A stretch of 64,000 nucleotides of DNA from an uncultured Bacteroidales bacterium (GTDB taxonomy: Bacteria > Bacteroidota > Bacteroidia > Bacteroidales > UBA932), in contig CAKUSP010000001.1 of the NCBI GenBank assembly GCA_934680015.1, positions 62,001 to 126,000 of the forward strand, read 5' to 3'. Position numbers and translations under genes: made by a program. Shown one piece after another: positions 45,973-55,122 of this stretch. Each line of letters begins with the position of its first letter. Within the stretch, counting starts at the first letter, position 1. Below the pieces are notes generated by a model. The model was given only the letters and a program-made list of their open reading frames with translations, was not told the DNA's origin and made no database searches.

Positions 45973-46989
45973 ATGAAACGGATTATTGCTTCTGCCATTA
46001 CGGCGCTTATGTTCTCCTTCGTGCTAAATGCGCAGGAAGATGTCATAAAGATTGGTATCATAGGATTGGATACCTCACATTCTACAGCTTTTACTCAATT
46101 GCTTAATAGCGATGAGGATAACCCTTATGTAAAAAAATTCGAGATAGTGGCTGCTTACCCTTATGGTTCGCAAACTATAGAGTCAAGTTATAAACGCATT
46201 CCGGGGTACATCGAAGAAGTGAAAAAATATGGGGTTGTCATTACCGAAAGCATTGCGCAGATGCTTGACATGGTGGATTGTGTGCTACTCGAAACAAATG
46301 ACGGACGTCTTCACTTGGAGCAAGCTATAGAGGTGTTTAAATCAGGCAAATTATGCTATGTAGATAAGCCTGCTGGGGCTACCCTAGGTGAAACTATTGC
46401 ACTTTATCACGCGGCTGCAGAATACGGTATTCCGATTTTTTCTTCATCTGCTCTTAGATATTCTCCAGAAAATGTAAAGATAAGAAACGGAGAGTATGGA
46501 ACTGTATTGGGAGCCGATTGCTATTCGCCACACCACCCGGAACCGACACATCCGGATTTTGGATTTTATGGAATACATGGAGTTGAAACTCTGTACACTG
46601 TTATGGGATGTGGATGCGAAAGTGTAAGTAGAGTGCATTCAGAGTATGGAGATATAGTTTCAGGTGTGTGGAAAGATGGCAGATTGGGCACTTTTAGAGC
46701 TGTTTCAAAGGGACCTAATATCTATGGCGGTACTGTCATTACAGAAAATGGAACTATACAGGCTGGTGGCTATGCTGGATATATGGTGCTGTTAGAGCGT
46801 ATCTTAGATTATTTTCAAAGTGGTGTGGCCCCTATAAGTCCTGAAGAGACAATAGAGATTTTCGCTTTCATGAAAGCTTCAAATATGAGTCTAGAAAAAG
46901 GCGGAAAGCAAGTCACACTTGAACAGGCCTATAAAATGGGCGAAAAAGACGCTAAAAAACTTTTGAAAAAATATGGCATTGAATTATAA
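45973..46989 (+). CDS. Exported Gfo/Idh/MocA family oxidoreductase 1
   Basis: 338 aa. A Sec signal peptide ending LNAQ precedes an NAD(P)-binding Rossmann-like start KIGIIGLDTSHSTAF, in which the usual GxGxxG is changed to GLDTSH. CYVDKPAGATLGE contains the conserved Lys of the EKP-type motif, and the second domain follows (FGFYGIHGVETLYTVMG). With the altered glycine motif, cofactor binding is uncertain. It overlaps oxidoreductase 2 by 17 bp, so the two may form a heteromer. It is the first of four exported paralogues in 6 kb; the substrate is unknown. Confidence 0.78.
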   Translation: MKRIIASAITALMFSFVLNAQEDVIKIGIIGLDTSHSTAFTQLLNSDEDNPYVKKFEIVAAYPYGSQTIESSYKRIPGYIEEVKKYGVVITESIAQMLDMVDCVLLETNDGRLHLEQAIEVFKSGKLCYVDKPAGATLGETIALYHAAAEYGIPIFSSSALRYSPENVKIRNGEYGTVLGADCYSPHHPEPTHPDFGFYGIHGVETLYTVMGCGCESVSRVHSEYGDIVSGVWKDGRLGTFRAVSKGPNIYGGTVITENGTIQAGGYAGYMVLLERILDYFQSGVAPISPEETIEIFAFMKASNMSLEKGGKQVTLEQAYKMGEKDAKKLLKKYGIEL

Positions 46990-48301
46990 GAAAAGTATAG
47001 GGCTTTTCTTAATGCTCTCATCCATTATATCCTGTAAGGATAAAAGCGTGACACTTAATGTGATAGACCCGGGGCATTTTCACGCTTCGCTGCTTCAAAA
47101 AAGTAGCCTTGAAGGGGTTGATCATAAGGTTAATGTTTATGCTCCGCAGGGAGTGGAATTAGATCAATATCTAATGGCTATCGACGGGTATAATATCCGT
47201 GTAGATAATCCCACATCATGGCAGGAACAGCTTTATGTGGGCGATGATTTTATAGCTCACCTGCCAAAGGGCTCAGGACACGACGTAGTAATGCTGGCAG
47301 GAAATAATCGCAGGAAATCAGACTACATCTTTGCGTCAGTTGAAAAATACTATAATGTCCTATCCGATAAGCCAATGGCTATAGACCAGGAAGGGTGGAA
47401 GAAGTTGAAATCATCATATGATGCGGCAGATAGAAAAGGGCTTGTGCTATATGACCTTATGACTGAGCGATATGATATTTTGAATGTCATAGTACGTGAT
47501 ATCATAAAAGACAGAAATGTTTTCGGAGAGTTCGAAGCACAAAATGGGTCGACTGTAAGCATGAGAAGTGTCCATCATTTCTATAAAGAGGTGGGAGGAA
47601 GCGCTTTAAAGCGCCCGCAGTGGTATTACGATGTGACTCAACAGGGCGAAGGCATAGCAGATGTAACTACGCATCTAATCGATTTGGTCTTCTGGCAATG
47701 TTTCCCAGAGCAGTGTATAGAGCCTAGTAATGTCAGTGTACAAGAAGCTTCTCATTACCCGACGTGGATAAGCCGGAATCAATACGAACTTTCTACGGGA
47801 GCCGATGATTTCCCTTCATATTTAAAGCCGATAGAGGAAAATGGTTCTATCCCGGTAATGGCTAATGGTTGCATTGATTTTAAAGTTTTTGACATGCCAG
47901 TGCGTATGGAAGTAAAGTGGAATTGGACTCCAGAAAGTGGTTCAGGCGATACTTTCGAGGCTGTATATTATGGAACTAAGACTGATGTGGTGGTTCGCCA
48001 AGACGCTTCAACTGGTTTTGTTAAGAACATTTTCCTGACAAATAATTCTCAGTCAACATATAATGCTTTAAAAGATATCTTGAAAAAGTATCCTGGAGTA
48101 AGAGCTGAAAGCCTGGAGCATGGGATAGCTGTTATAGTGCCTATGGAATGTAGGATAAGCCATGAGGATCATTTTAATATGGTGGCTTCGCAGTTTTTAA
48201 AATATGTTAGAGGGGAAGAAAAGATGCCTTTATGGGAGAAGAGCAACACCTTAACCAAATACTACATTACAACTAAAGCGGTGGAAATGGCTTCATTATG
48301 A
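46973..48301 (+). CDS. Lipoprotein Gfo/Idh/MocA-like oxidoreductase 2 (putative oxidoreductase C-terminal domain)
   Basis: 442 aa. The ATG at 46973 overlaps oxidoreductase 1 by 17 bp and gives a signal peptide ending SIISC, a lipobox. The Rossmann part lacks a clear GxGxxG (VIDPGHFHASLLQKSS), but SDKPMAIDQEGW keeps the DKP block. The second half matches the putative oxidoreductase C-terminal domain seen in Bacteroidetes (GGSALKRPQWYYDVTQQGEG, VEVKWNW-like VRMEVKWNWTPESGSGD). It would be held in the periplasm or on the surface. It overlaps the ApbE-like gene by 4 bp (ATGA). Confidence 0.75.
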   Translation: MALNYKKSIGLFLMLSSIISCKDKSVTLNVIDPGHFHASLLQKSSLEGVDHKVNVYAPQGVELDQYLMAIDGYNIRVDNPTSWQEQLYVGDDFIAHLPKGSGHDVVMLAGNNRRKSDYIFASVEKYYNVLSDKPMAIDQEGWKKLKSSYDAADRKGLVLYDLMTERYDILNVIVRDIIKDRNVFGEFEAQNGSTVSMRSVHHFYKEVGGSALKRPQWYYDVTQQGEGIADVTTHLIDLVFWQCFPEQCIEPSNVSVQEASHYPTWISRNQYELSTGADDFPSYLKPIEENGSIPVMANGCIDFKVFDMPVRMEVKWNWTPESGSGDTFEAVYYGTKTDVVVRQDASTGFVKNIFLTNNSQSTYNALKDILKKYPGVRAESLEHGIAVIVPMECRISHEDHFNMVASQFLKYVRGEEKMPLWEKSNTLTKYYITTKAVEMASL

Positions 48302-49113
48302 GTTTGACGCAGGAAGTGGTTTACTATGACGATTGTCATCTTTTTCATGGAAGCATTCCGCGTGTGATGGGGACCCGCTTCGATCTTTTGATAACGGATA
48401 CTCCTAAAAGTCATGCCTTGAGTATATGGAATAGGGTAAAGGATTTGCTCGAAAAAGAAGAGACAGTTTTTAACCGCTTTTCTCCTGATAGTGAAGTAAG
48501 TGCTGTAAATAAAGCGCTTAAAGAGAACGGAAAGGTAGTGTTAAGTGAGGAACTATGCGAATGTATAAGGCTCAGTTTAGAATACAAAAGAAGAAGCGAA
48601 GGGCTATTTGATATAACTCGAAATAGTGCTTTTAATTTAAGCCTAAACGGGAATCTACTTAATGTTGGCATGACAGGTTGCGATTTAGACTTTGGGGGCT
48701 TTGCAAAGGGATGGTCATTGAAAAAAGTAGTCGAACTTTTAGTAAGTGAGGATGTTAGGTCGGCATTTGTGGATTTCGGAAAAAGTTCCATTTACGCTTT
48801 AGGACATCACCCGGCGGGGGATTGCTGGATGGTAGAAGTGACATCTCCTTTCGATGGTCATGTGGTTGACACCTTTAGGCTTAATGATCAGGCACTTTCT
48901 ACATCAGGAAATACGCCAGGATATACAGGTCATATAGTGAATCCACTTAATGGCAGGGCCAATGCACTAGCGATGATGACTTCGGTGCTGAGTTCAGATG
49001 CCCTTGATGCAGAGGTTTTAAGCACCGCATATATGCTATGTGATAGCGAAGAGAAAAGGTGTAATATAAAGAAAGAATTCAGCGAGGCTGAGTTTAAAGT
49101 ATATTGTTTTTGA
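48298..49113 (+). CDS. ApbE-like FAD:protein FMN transferase without signal peptide
   Basis: 271 aa, shorter than the usual 330-350. The ApbE core is present: PRVMGTRFDLLI, FNRFSPDSEVSAVNK, LDFGGFAKGWSLKKV (about 128-142), LSTSGN near 200 and DAEVLSTAYML. Known members attach FMN to Thr in exported redox proteins. Two oddities are visible: there is no signal peptide or lipobox, and the Asp four residues before the conserved Thr243 appears to be Glu239. No obvious flavinylation partner with a DGxxGAT-type motif is seen nearby. Its position among exported oxidoreductases hints at electron transfer, but this is inference. Confidence 0.75.
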   Translation: MSLTQEVVYYDDCHLFHGSIPRVMGTRFDLLITDTPKSHALSIWNRVKDLLEKEETVFNRFSPDSEVSAVNKALKENGKVVLSEELCECIRLSLEYKRRSEGLFDITRNSAFNLSLNGNLLNVGMTGCDLDFGGFAKGWSLKKVVELLVSEDVRSAFVDFGKSSIYALGHHPAGDCWMVEVTSPFDGHVVDTFRLNDQALSTSGNTPGYTGHIVNPLNGRANALAMMTSVLSSDALDAEVLSTAYMLCDSEEKRCNIKKEFSEAEFKVYCF

Positions 49114-49115
49114 TA

Positions 49116-50441
49116 ATGGAATATAAAGAGAAGTTGGCCCTGGACATGGGCAGAAGAGAATTTATCAGAAATCTGGGATATTTGACCGGAGGCGCGGCAT
49201 TACTGTCATCTATGCCTTGGCTTTCGTCATGTACGCCCGAAAGGTTGAAAGAAACCGCAGGTCAAAAGGCCCGACTCGCGCTCATTGGCACAGGCTCAAG
49301 AGGCCAATATCACATTCATAATTTAAAGCTTTTTCCTCATGCGCAGATAGTTGCCCTCTGCGATATCTATGAGCCTAATCTTAAGCAAGCAGCCGAGTTA
49401 TGCCCAGAGGCAAGACTCTATACAGATTATAGAAAAGTTCTAGAATGTAAAGATATAGATGGAGTTATAATCTCCACCCCGCTAAGTGTTCATGCTCCGG
49501 TCACCCTTGATGCTTTATCTGCAGGAAAGCATGTCTTCTGTGAAAAAGCTATGGCAAGGACGCTCGATGAATGCAGAGCTATTTACGATGCCTATCAAAG
49601 AAGCGATCGTGCACTATATTTTTGTATGCAACGCATGTATGACCCTAAGTACATAAAAGGTATGCAGCTTATACGCGATGGACTGATAGGCGAGGTCGTA
49701 GGAATGAGGTGTCACTGGTTTAGAAATGCCGATTGGCGTAGAGAAGTGCCTTCGCCGGAACTTGAAAGAGCGATTAATTGGCGTCTTTACAAAGAGTACT
49801 CTGGTGGACTTATGACCGAACTTGCTTGCCATCAGTTAGAGGTATGTAACATGGCAGCGGGTAAGATCCCTGAAAGTGTCACTGGTATGGGTGATATTGT
49901 GTTTTGGAAAGACGGACGCGAGGTGTATGATGCCGTAAATGTCATTTATAGATATAAAGACGGGCGGAAGATTAATTACGAATCGCTCATTTCTAATAAA
50001 TTCAACGGCATGGAAGATCAGATTCTCGGTCATAAAGGGACGATGGATTTGACAAAAGGTGTTTATTATCTGGAAGAAGATAATACCCGCTCCGGCATAG
50101 AAACGCTTATCGGCAGTGTAAGAGATAAGGTATTTTCATCTGTTCCGCTAGCAGGACCGAGTTGGAGGCCAGAAGTAAAAGGCAATGCCATTCCTCACGC
50201 AATAATAGAGGGAAAGGTAAGTGTTAACGGCGGACAGAATATGATAGGGGTGGATAATGACGCTTCGGATACTATCCTGTCTGCATTCTGCACTTCATGT
50301 ATTACCGGTGAAAAGGCTAAGGATGTAGTGGAAGAAGCTTATTGCTCTACAGTGCTATGCCTTTTGGGAAATATGGCCATGGAACAGCAACGTACTATAC
50401 ATTTCCCAGATTATTATAAGATTCCATATATGAAGTTTTAG
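49116..50441 (+). CDS. Tat-exported Gfo/Idh/MocA oxidoreductase 3 (GH109-like)
   Basis: About 441 aa from the ATG at 49116; the frame reaches back to a TTG at 49104 inside apbE. A twin-arginine signal (GRREFIRNLGY) ends near LSSC, so it may be a Tat lipoprotein. The Rossmann motif is ALIGTGSRGQYHIHN, followed by CDIYEP and FCEKAMART. The second domain has YSGGLMTELACHQLEVCN and GMGDIVFWKDGREVYDAVN. Tat export implies folding with bound NAD(H) in the cytoplasm. Related proteins include the NAD-dependent GH109 alpha-N-acetylgalactosaminidases, a plausible activity in a hexosamine PUL. Confidence 0.85.
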   Translation: MEYKEKLALDMGRREFIRNLGYLTGGAALLSSMPWLSSCTPERLKETAGQKARLALIGTGSRGQYHIHNLKLFPHAQIVALCDIYEPNLKQAAELCPEARLYTDYRKVLECKDIDGVIISTPLSVHAPVTLDALSAGKHVFCEKAMARTLDECRAIYDAYQRSDRALYFCMQRMYDPKYIKGMQLIRDGLIGEVVGMRCHWFRNADWRREVPSPELERAINWRLYKEYSGGLMTELACHQLEVCNMAAGKIPESVTGMGDIVFWKDGREVYDAVNVIYRYKDGRKINYESLISNKFNGMEDQILGHKGTMDLTKGVYYLEEDNTRSGIETLIGSVRDKVFSSVPLAGPSWRPEVKGNAIPHAIIEGKVSVNGGQNMIGVDNDASDTILSAFCTSCITGEKAKDVVEEAYCSTVLCLLGNMAMEQQRTIHFPDYYKIPYMKF

Positions 50442-50443
50442 CT

Positions 50444-50680
50444 ATGAAAGATATAATATTGAAAGGAAATGTCATTAGACGGGAGTTGTTAGTGGCTTTG
50501 TGCTGCTTTCTACTGTCATTTTGCATAAACATCGTGGCAGTGATAGTATATGTAAAGCCATGGACGGAGATTTTTACCCAGATCGGGTATGTAGTGATTA
50601 TAGGCGCAGTTTTTTACTGTATAATGTGGGCGTTCAGATTACTTTATCTGGTTATTAGAAAATTAATTGTAAAATTATAA
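50444..50680 (+). CDS. Small two-helix membrane protein
   Basis: 78 aa with two strongly hydrophobic segments, about residues 14-36 and 44-68, and positive ends (RR near 12 and RK near 70). It begins 2 bp after oxidoreductase 3 and precedes oxidoreductase 4. I do not recognise a family. Position and tight spacing suggest that it anchors or assists the neighbouring Tat-exported enzymes, for example as a membrane subunit; there is no haem-binding His pair to suggest electron carriage. Confidence 0.65.
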   Translation: MKDIILKGNVIRRELLVALCCFLLSFCINIVAVIVYVKPWTEIFTQIGYVVIIGAVFYCIMWAFRLLYLVIRKLIVKL

Positions 50681-50804
50681 ACCTAAGACTGGCGAAAGTG
50701 GCCATAAGAGAAGAAACGAATTATTTCAATACAGCTTCTAAATGATGCGGCTTAGTATGAAGGTTTTTTAACAAGTTGAATTTAAACACGAAAAAGACAA
50801 TATT

Positions 50805-52148
50805 ATGACTTCAAGAAGAGATTTTATCAAAAATGCAGCTCTCGCTACAGCATCGCTTTCTCTTTCAAGCGTGCTTCCGAGCTTTGCGATTTCAAGAAAA
50901 GGTTCGCCCATTATCGGGGCCAATGATCGTATCCGCATCGGTGTGATAGGTGTCAATTCCAGAGGTAGTGCATTGGCACAAGGCTTTGCCAAGATGCCTA
51001 ACTGCGAAGTTACCTTTCTGTGCGATTGCGATAAGAACGCGCTCGAAAGATGCCGTCAGCAAATCAAAGATCTAACTGGAAAATCCCCTAAAGTGGAGGT
51101 GGATATTCGCCGAATGTTAGAATCAAGCGAATTCGATGCTGCGGTAATAGCCATGCCTGACCACTGGCATGCTAAAGCGGCTATTATGGCCATGAAGGCT
51201 GGAAAGCATGTATATCTCGAGAAACCTACAAGTCATAATCCTGCTGAAAACGAACTGCTTATACGTGCGGCAGTGAAATATGGAAAAGTCATCCAGGTAG
51301 GAAATCAAAGGCGATCTTGGCCTAATATAATAGCCGCTATAGATGAAATCAAGGCCGGTAACATCGGTAAAGTGCACTACGCTAAATCGTGGTATGTGAA
51401 TAACCGCCCATCTATCGGTACAGGAAAGGTGGTGCCTGTTCCAGCTAATCTAGATTGGAATCTCTGGCAGGGACCAGCTCCGCGTACCGAATATAAGGAC
51501 AACATAGTGCATTACAATTGGCATTGGTTCTGGAATTGGGGAACGGGAGAGGCTCTTAACAATGGAACGCACTTCGTAGATTTGATGCGTTGGGGATTGG
51601 ATGTGGAATACCCTACACTAGTAAGTTCGGTAGGAGGGCGTTATCGCTATCAAGACGATTGGCAGACCCCAGACACCCAACTTATTACCTATCAGTTCGG
51701 AGATCGTGCCGCAGGGTCTTGGGAAGGCCGTAGCTGTAACAATTCTCCAGTTGACGGCGATGGCGTAGGTGTGGCTTTCTATGGAGAAACTGGAACACTA
51801 TATCTTAATGGAGGTAATGAGTATAAGATTAAGGACCTCGGTGGAAATATCGTAAAGGACGTAAAGAGCGAATTGAAATTCGAAACAGGTAACCTTCTCA
51901 ATCCTAGCGAACAACTGGATGCATTCCATTTCGAAAACTGGTTCAATGCTATCCGTAAGGGCGAAAAATTACATTCTGACATAAACGAAGCCTGCATAAG
52001 CACTCAGCTCGTTCAGCTTGGTAATATAGCACAGCGTGTGGGACACTCTTTGAAAATAGAACCGGTCAGCGGACATATTATCGATGATCCAGATGCTCAA
52101 AAACTCTGGGGAAGAGAGTATGAACCAGGTTGGGGTATTGAGATATAA
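50805..52148 (+). CDS. Tat-exported Gfo/Idh/MocA oxidoreductase 4
   Basis: 447 aa. The Tat signal is SRRDFIKNAALATASLSLSS, ending around SFA. The Rossmann motif is IGVIGVNSRGSALAQGF, with CDCDKNALERC, AAVIAMPDHWHAKAA and VYLEKPTSH. The second domain carries NWHWFWNWGTGEALNNGTHFVD, rich in aromatic residues and His. This is the best-conserved NAD-dependent member of the four. A gap of 124 bp precedes it, without a clear TAnnTTTG box, and the uronate gene kdgK follows 4 bp after its stop. The substrate is unknown; linkage to kdgK suggests a uronate-containing sugar. Confidence 0.87.
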   Translation: MTSRRDFIKNAALATASLSLSSVLPSFAISRKGSPIIGANDRIRIGVIGVNSRGSALAQGFAKMPNCEVTFLCDCDKNALERCRQQIKDLTGKSPKVEVDIRRMLESSEFDAAVIAMPDHWHAKAAIMAMKAGKHVYLEKPTSHNPAENELLIRAAVKYGKVIQVGNQRRSWPNIIAAIDEIKAGNIGKVHYAKSWYVNNRPSIGTGKVVPVPANLDWNLWQGPAPRTEYKDNIVHYNWHWFWNWGTGEALNNGTHFVDLMRWGLDVEYPTLVSSVGGRYRYQDDWQTPDTQLITYQFGDRAAGSWEGRSCNNSPVDGDGVGVAFYGETGTLYLNGGNEYKIKDLGGNIVKDVKSELKFETGNLLNPSEQLDAFHFENWFNAIRKGEKLHSDINEACISTQLVQLGNIAQRVGHSLKIEPVSGHIIDDPDAQKLWGREYEPGWGIEI

Positions 52149-52152
52149 TGCT

Positions 52153-53184
52153 ATGCATAAAATAGTTACTTTCGGAGAGATAATGCTTCGGCTTGCGACA
52201 CCGGAGCATCTTCGCTTCGGCCAATCATCCAGTTTCGATGCCACTTTCGGTGGTGGAGAGGCTAATGTGGCCGTATCCCTCGCGCAGTTCGGACACGATG
52301 CCGAATTCGTAACAGCACTTCCTGCCAATGCCATCGCGCAGGCTTGCCTTCGAGAGTTACGTGGTTTCGGAGTCGATGTGCATAATTGTAAGGAGAGTGA
52401 GGAGCGAATGGGCATATACTTCATAGAAAAAGGCGCTGTAAACAGGCCAAGTAAGGTAATATACGATAGGGCACATTCTGCTATCTCTCAAGTTAAGACT
52501 GGGGATTTCGATTGGGAAACTATATTTAAAGGAGCGGATTGGTTCCACTGGACAGGCATAACACCTGCCATAAGTCAAAACGCCGCTGATGTTTGTCTAG
52601 AAGCAGTAATGGCTGCCACAAGAGCTGGTGTGAAGATTTCTTGTGATCTGAATTACAGAAAGAATCTCTGGAAATACGGAAAAACAGCATCGGAAGTGAT
52701 GCCACAGTTGGTTTCTTATAGCGATGTGATAATTGGCAATGAAGAAGATGCCCAGAAGGTTTTCGGAATAAAGGCTAGTGGATTTGATGCGCAGAGCGGT
52801 TATATAGACAGTTCTAAATATGAAGAAGTGGCATCCGAGCTTATGAAGCTATTCCCGAAAGCTCAAAAAGTAGCCATCACTCAGAGAGGATCGATTAATG
52901 CCGACCATAATACATGGGCAGCAGTACTTTACGATGGCTCTAAGTTAAAAGTATCACGCCGCTATGATATTACCGATATCGTGGATAGAGTAGGCGGAGG
53001 CGATTCATTCGCAGCAGGCTTAATCCATGGACTTTTAGAGTATGACGATGATGCGAAGGCTTTGGAATTTGCCGTGGCGGCTTCTGCTCTCAAGCACACG
53101 ATAGAAGGCGATTTCAACAGAGTTAGTGCAGAAGAAGTGTTAGCCCTAGTCAATGGTAATGGCTCAGGAAGAGTATCAAGATAG
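52153..53184 (+). CDS. kdgK: 2-dehydro-3-deoxygluconokinase
   Basis: About 343 aa from the ATG at 52153, 4 bp after the oxidoreductase 4 stop; the frame is open from 52084 but that part overlaps. PfkB/ribokinase-fold enzyme that phosphorylates KDG to KDPG in the cytoplasm. Motifs are [13 protein letters not shown] at the N-terminus, [16 protein letters not shown], and the anion hole/base [12 protein letters not shown] with D284. It is the kinase step of the hexuronate pathway completed by the three genes that follow. Confidence 0.92.
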   Translation: MHKIVTFGEIMLRLATPEHLRFGQSSSFDATFGGGEANVAVSLAQFGHDAEFVTALPANAIAQACLRELRGFGVDVHNCKESEERMGIYFIEKGAVNRPSKVIYDRAHSAISQVKTGDFDWETIFKGADWFHWTGITPAISQNAADVCLEAVMAATRAGVKISCDLNYRKNLWKYGKTASEVMPQLVSYSDVIIGNEEDAQKVFGIKASGFDAQSGYIDSSKYEEVASELMKLFPKAQKVAITQRGSINADHNTWAAVLYDGSKLKVSRRYDITDIVDRVGGGDSFAAGLIHGLLEYDDDAKALEFAVAASALKHTIEGDFNRVSAEEVLALVNGNGSGRVSR

Positions 53185-53188
53185 AAAT

Positions 53189-53863
53189 ATGGCACGATTT
53201 GATAAGTTAAAAGTAATATCCCAAGCCGAGACTACAGGATTGGTCCCGGTATTTTATAATTCTGACTTGATCACATCAAAGGAAGTTTTAAAGGCTTGTT
53301 ATAAAGGAGGAATTCGCGTTTTTGAATTCACCAATAGGGGCGATTTCGCACACGAGGTTTTCGCGCAACTATCACACTTCGCCGCTACAGAACTTCCCGA
53401 TATGATATTGGGCGCAGGCTCTATAGTGGATCCTGCCACTGCTGCTATCTATATTCAGGATGGAGCTAATTTTATAGTAGGTCCTTTGTTTAATCCACAG
53501 ATTGCAAAGATCTGTAATCGACGTCGTATAGCATATATTCCGGGATGCGGTACAGTCAGCGAAGTGGGGGAAGCTCAAGAAGCCGGGTGCGATGTATGTA
53601 AAGTTTTCCCTGGAGATGTCTTGGGCCCTGCTTTTGTTAAAGGTCTCAAAGCTCCTATGCCATGGTCTAAACTGTTGATTACAGGAGGGGTAAAGCCGGA
53701 AGTGGATAATCTAAGCGCATGGTTTAAGGCTGGGGCATCATGCGTGGGGATGGGAAGTAATCTTTTCCCTAAAGAGATAGTAGCTACGCAGGATTGGGAC
53801 GAGGTGAGCAGAAAATGTGCTATGAGTCTACAGACAATAGCGAAAGTAAGAGAAAACCTTTAG
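53189..53863 (+). CDS. eda: KDPG/KHG aldolase
   Basis: About 224 aa from the ATG at 53189, 4 bp after kdgK; an upstream in-frame start at 53153 would overlap. Class I aldolase that splits KDPG into pyruvate and glyceraldehyde-3-P. Motifs are [18 protein letters not shown] with the catalytic Glu, [14 protein letters not shown] and DVCKVFPGD with Schiff-base Lys138. Bacteroidetes annotations often call it a bifunctional 4-hydroxy-2-oxoglutarate aldolase. Confidence 0.92.
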   Translation: MARFDKLKVISQAETTGLVPVFYNSDLITSKEVLKACYKGGIRVFEFTNRGDFAHEVFAQLSHFAATELPDMILGAGSIVDPATAAIYIQDGANFIVGPLFNPQIAKICNRRRIAYIPGCGTVSEVGEAQEAGCDVCKVFPGDVLGPAFVKGLKAPMPWSKLLITGGVKPEVDNLSAWFKAGASCVGMGSNLFPKEIVATQDWDEVSRKCAMSLQTIAKVRENL

Positions 53864-53873
53864 AGAACGACTT

Positions 53874-55058
53874 ATGGTAAGAATGACAGAAAGCTGGCGC
53901 TGGTACGGCCCGAATGATCCAGTGAGTCTGAGTTATATAAAACAGGCTGGTGTAACGGATATAGTGCATGCTTTACACCACATCCCTAATGGCGAAGCGT
54001 GGAGTGTGGAAGAAATACGTGCTCGTCAGAAGATGATCTCTGATGCCGGTCTAAGATGGAGTGTAGTGGAAAGCGTACCGGTTCATGAGCATATTAAAAC
54101 CAGAGAAGGAGATTATCTTCGCTACATAGAGAACTATAAGCAGTCCATACGGAATCTTGCAGAGTGTGGAATTAAGTGCATTACATATAATTTCATGCCG
54201 GTAATCGATTGGACTAGAACGGATTTGGCTTTTACTATGCCAGATGGTTCCAAGGCCTTGCGATTTGAACGCGATGCCTTTATGGCGTTCGACCTGTTTA
54301 TCCTATGTCGTGAAGGGGCCAGAGCTGATTATACTGAAGAAGAGATTAACAGAGCCCGAAAGCGATATGAATCCATGGACGCTGATGAAGTGGAACTGAT
54401 TACGCGCAATATGATAGCTGGTCTTCCTGGAAGTGAAGAAAGTTTTACTCTTGAGCAGTTCCGTTCGGCTCTTTCTCGTTATAAAGATGTAAGTGCGGAT
54501 ACGCTTAGGGAAAATCTTATATTTTTCCTGCAACAGATATGCCCGGTGGCAGATGAGTGCGGCTCTGTAATGGTTATTCATCCTGACGATCCGCCATATT
54601 CACTTCTCGGGCTTCCCCGTATTCTTTCTACTGCAGAGGACTTTAGAAAGCTGATCTGCGCTGTACCTAATGCTTCAAACGGGCTTTGCCTATGTACAGG
54701 GTCTTTCGGTGTGCGGCCTGATAATGACTGTGTTTCGATGATGCGCGAGTTCGGAGATAGAGTGGGATTTGTACATCTTCGCACGACTAAACGCGACTCT
54801 CAAGGGAACTTTTATGAGGCCAATCTTCTCGAGGGCGATGTCAATATGTATGGCATGATGCTGGCTCTTCTGGAAGTGGAGCAGAGACGTGGAGTAAGTA
54901 TACCTGTGCGTCCGGATCATGGGCATCAGATGTGTGATGACCTTTATCGTAAATCTAATCCTGGTTATTCTTGCTATGGGCGTATGCGTAGCCTTGCAGA
55001 ACTGCGTGGTTTACAGGAAGGTATAATTAGATCTGGGGTTTTAGGAAAGAGTTTTTGA
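53874..55058 (+). CDS. uxuA: Mannonate dehydratase
   Basis: 394 aa, the same length as E. coli UxuA. TIM-barrel metalloenzyme that dehydrates D-mannonate to KDG. The N-terminus [20 protein letters not shown] and [18 protein letters not shown] are nearly diagnostic, and [18 protein letters not shown] and RPDHGHQM carry metal-site residues. A second Met at 53883 is an alternative start. It lies 10 bp after eda, in the uronate part of the PUL. Confidence 0.95.
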   Translation: MVRMTESWRWYGPNDPVSLSYIKQAGVTDIVHALHHIPNGEAWSVEEIRARQKMISDAGLRWSVVESVPVHEHIKTREGDYLRYIENYKQSIRNLAECGIKCITYNFMPVIDWTRTDLAFTMPDGSKALRFERDAFMAFDLFILCREGARADYTEEEINRARKRYESMDADEVELITRNMIAGLPGSEESFTLEQFRSALSRYKDVSADTLRENLIFFLQQICPVADECGSVMVIHPDDPPYSLLGLPRILSTAEDFRKLICAVPNASNGLCLCTGSFGVRPDNDCVSMMREFGDRVGFVHLRTTKRDSQGNFYEANLLEGDVNMYGMMLALLEVEQRRGVSIPVRPDHGHQMCDDLYRKSNPGYSCYGRMRSLAELRGLQEGIIRSGVLGKSF

Positions 55059-55107
55059 TATCGTCAGAATATTTTTGACATAGAGAAGAAAGTTAGATAT
55101 CGATTTT

Positions 55108-55115
55108 TAATTTTG
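55108..55115 (+). promoter_or_regulatory. Candidate internal -7 box before the mannonate oxidoreductase gene
   Basis: TAATTTTG lies 7 bp before the ATG at 55123 in the 64-bp gap after uxuA. No -33 box at normal spacing is seen. If it is used, the transcript would be almost leaderless. Confidence 0.3.
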
Positions 55116-55122
55116 TAGGGAT

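Noticed and set aside
51969..52424. 151-codon minus-strand ORF across the oxidoreductase 4/kdgK junction
   Set aside because: Spans two real plus-strand genes and has low-complexity composition without a recognisable domain.
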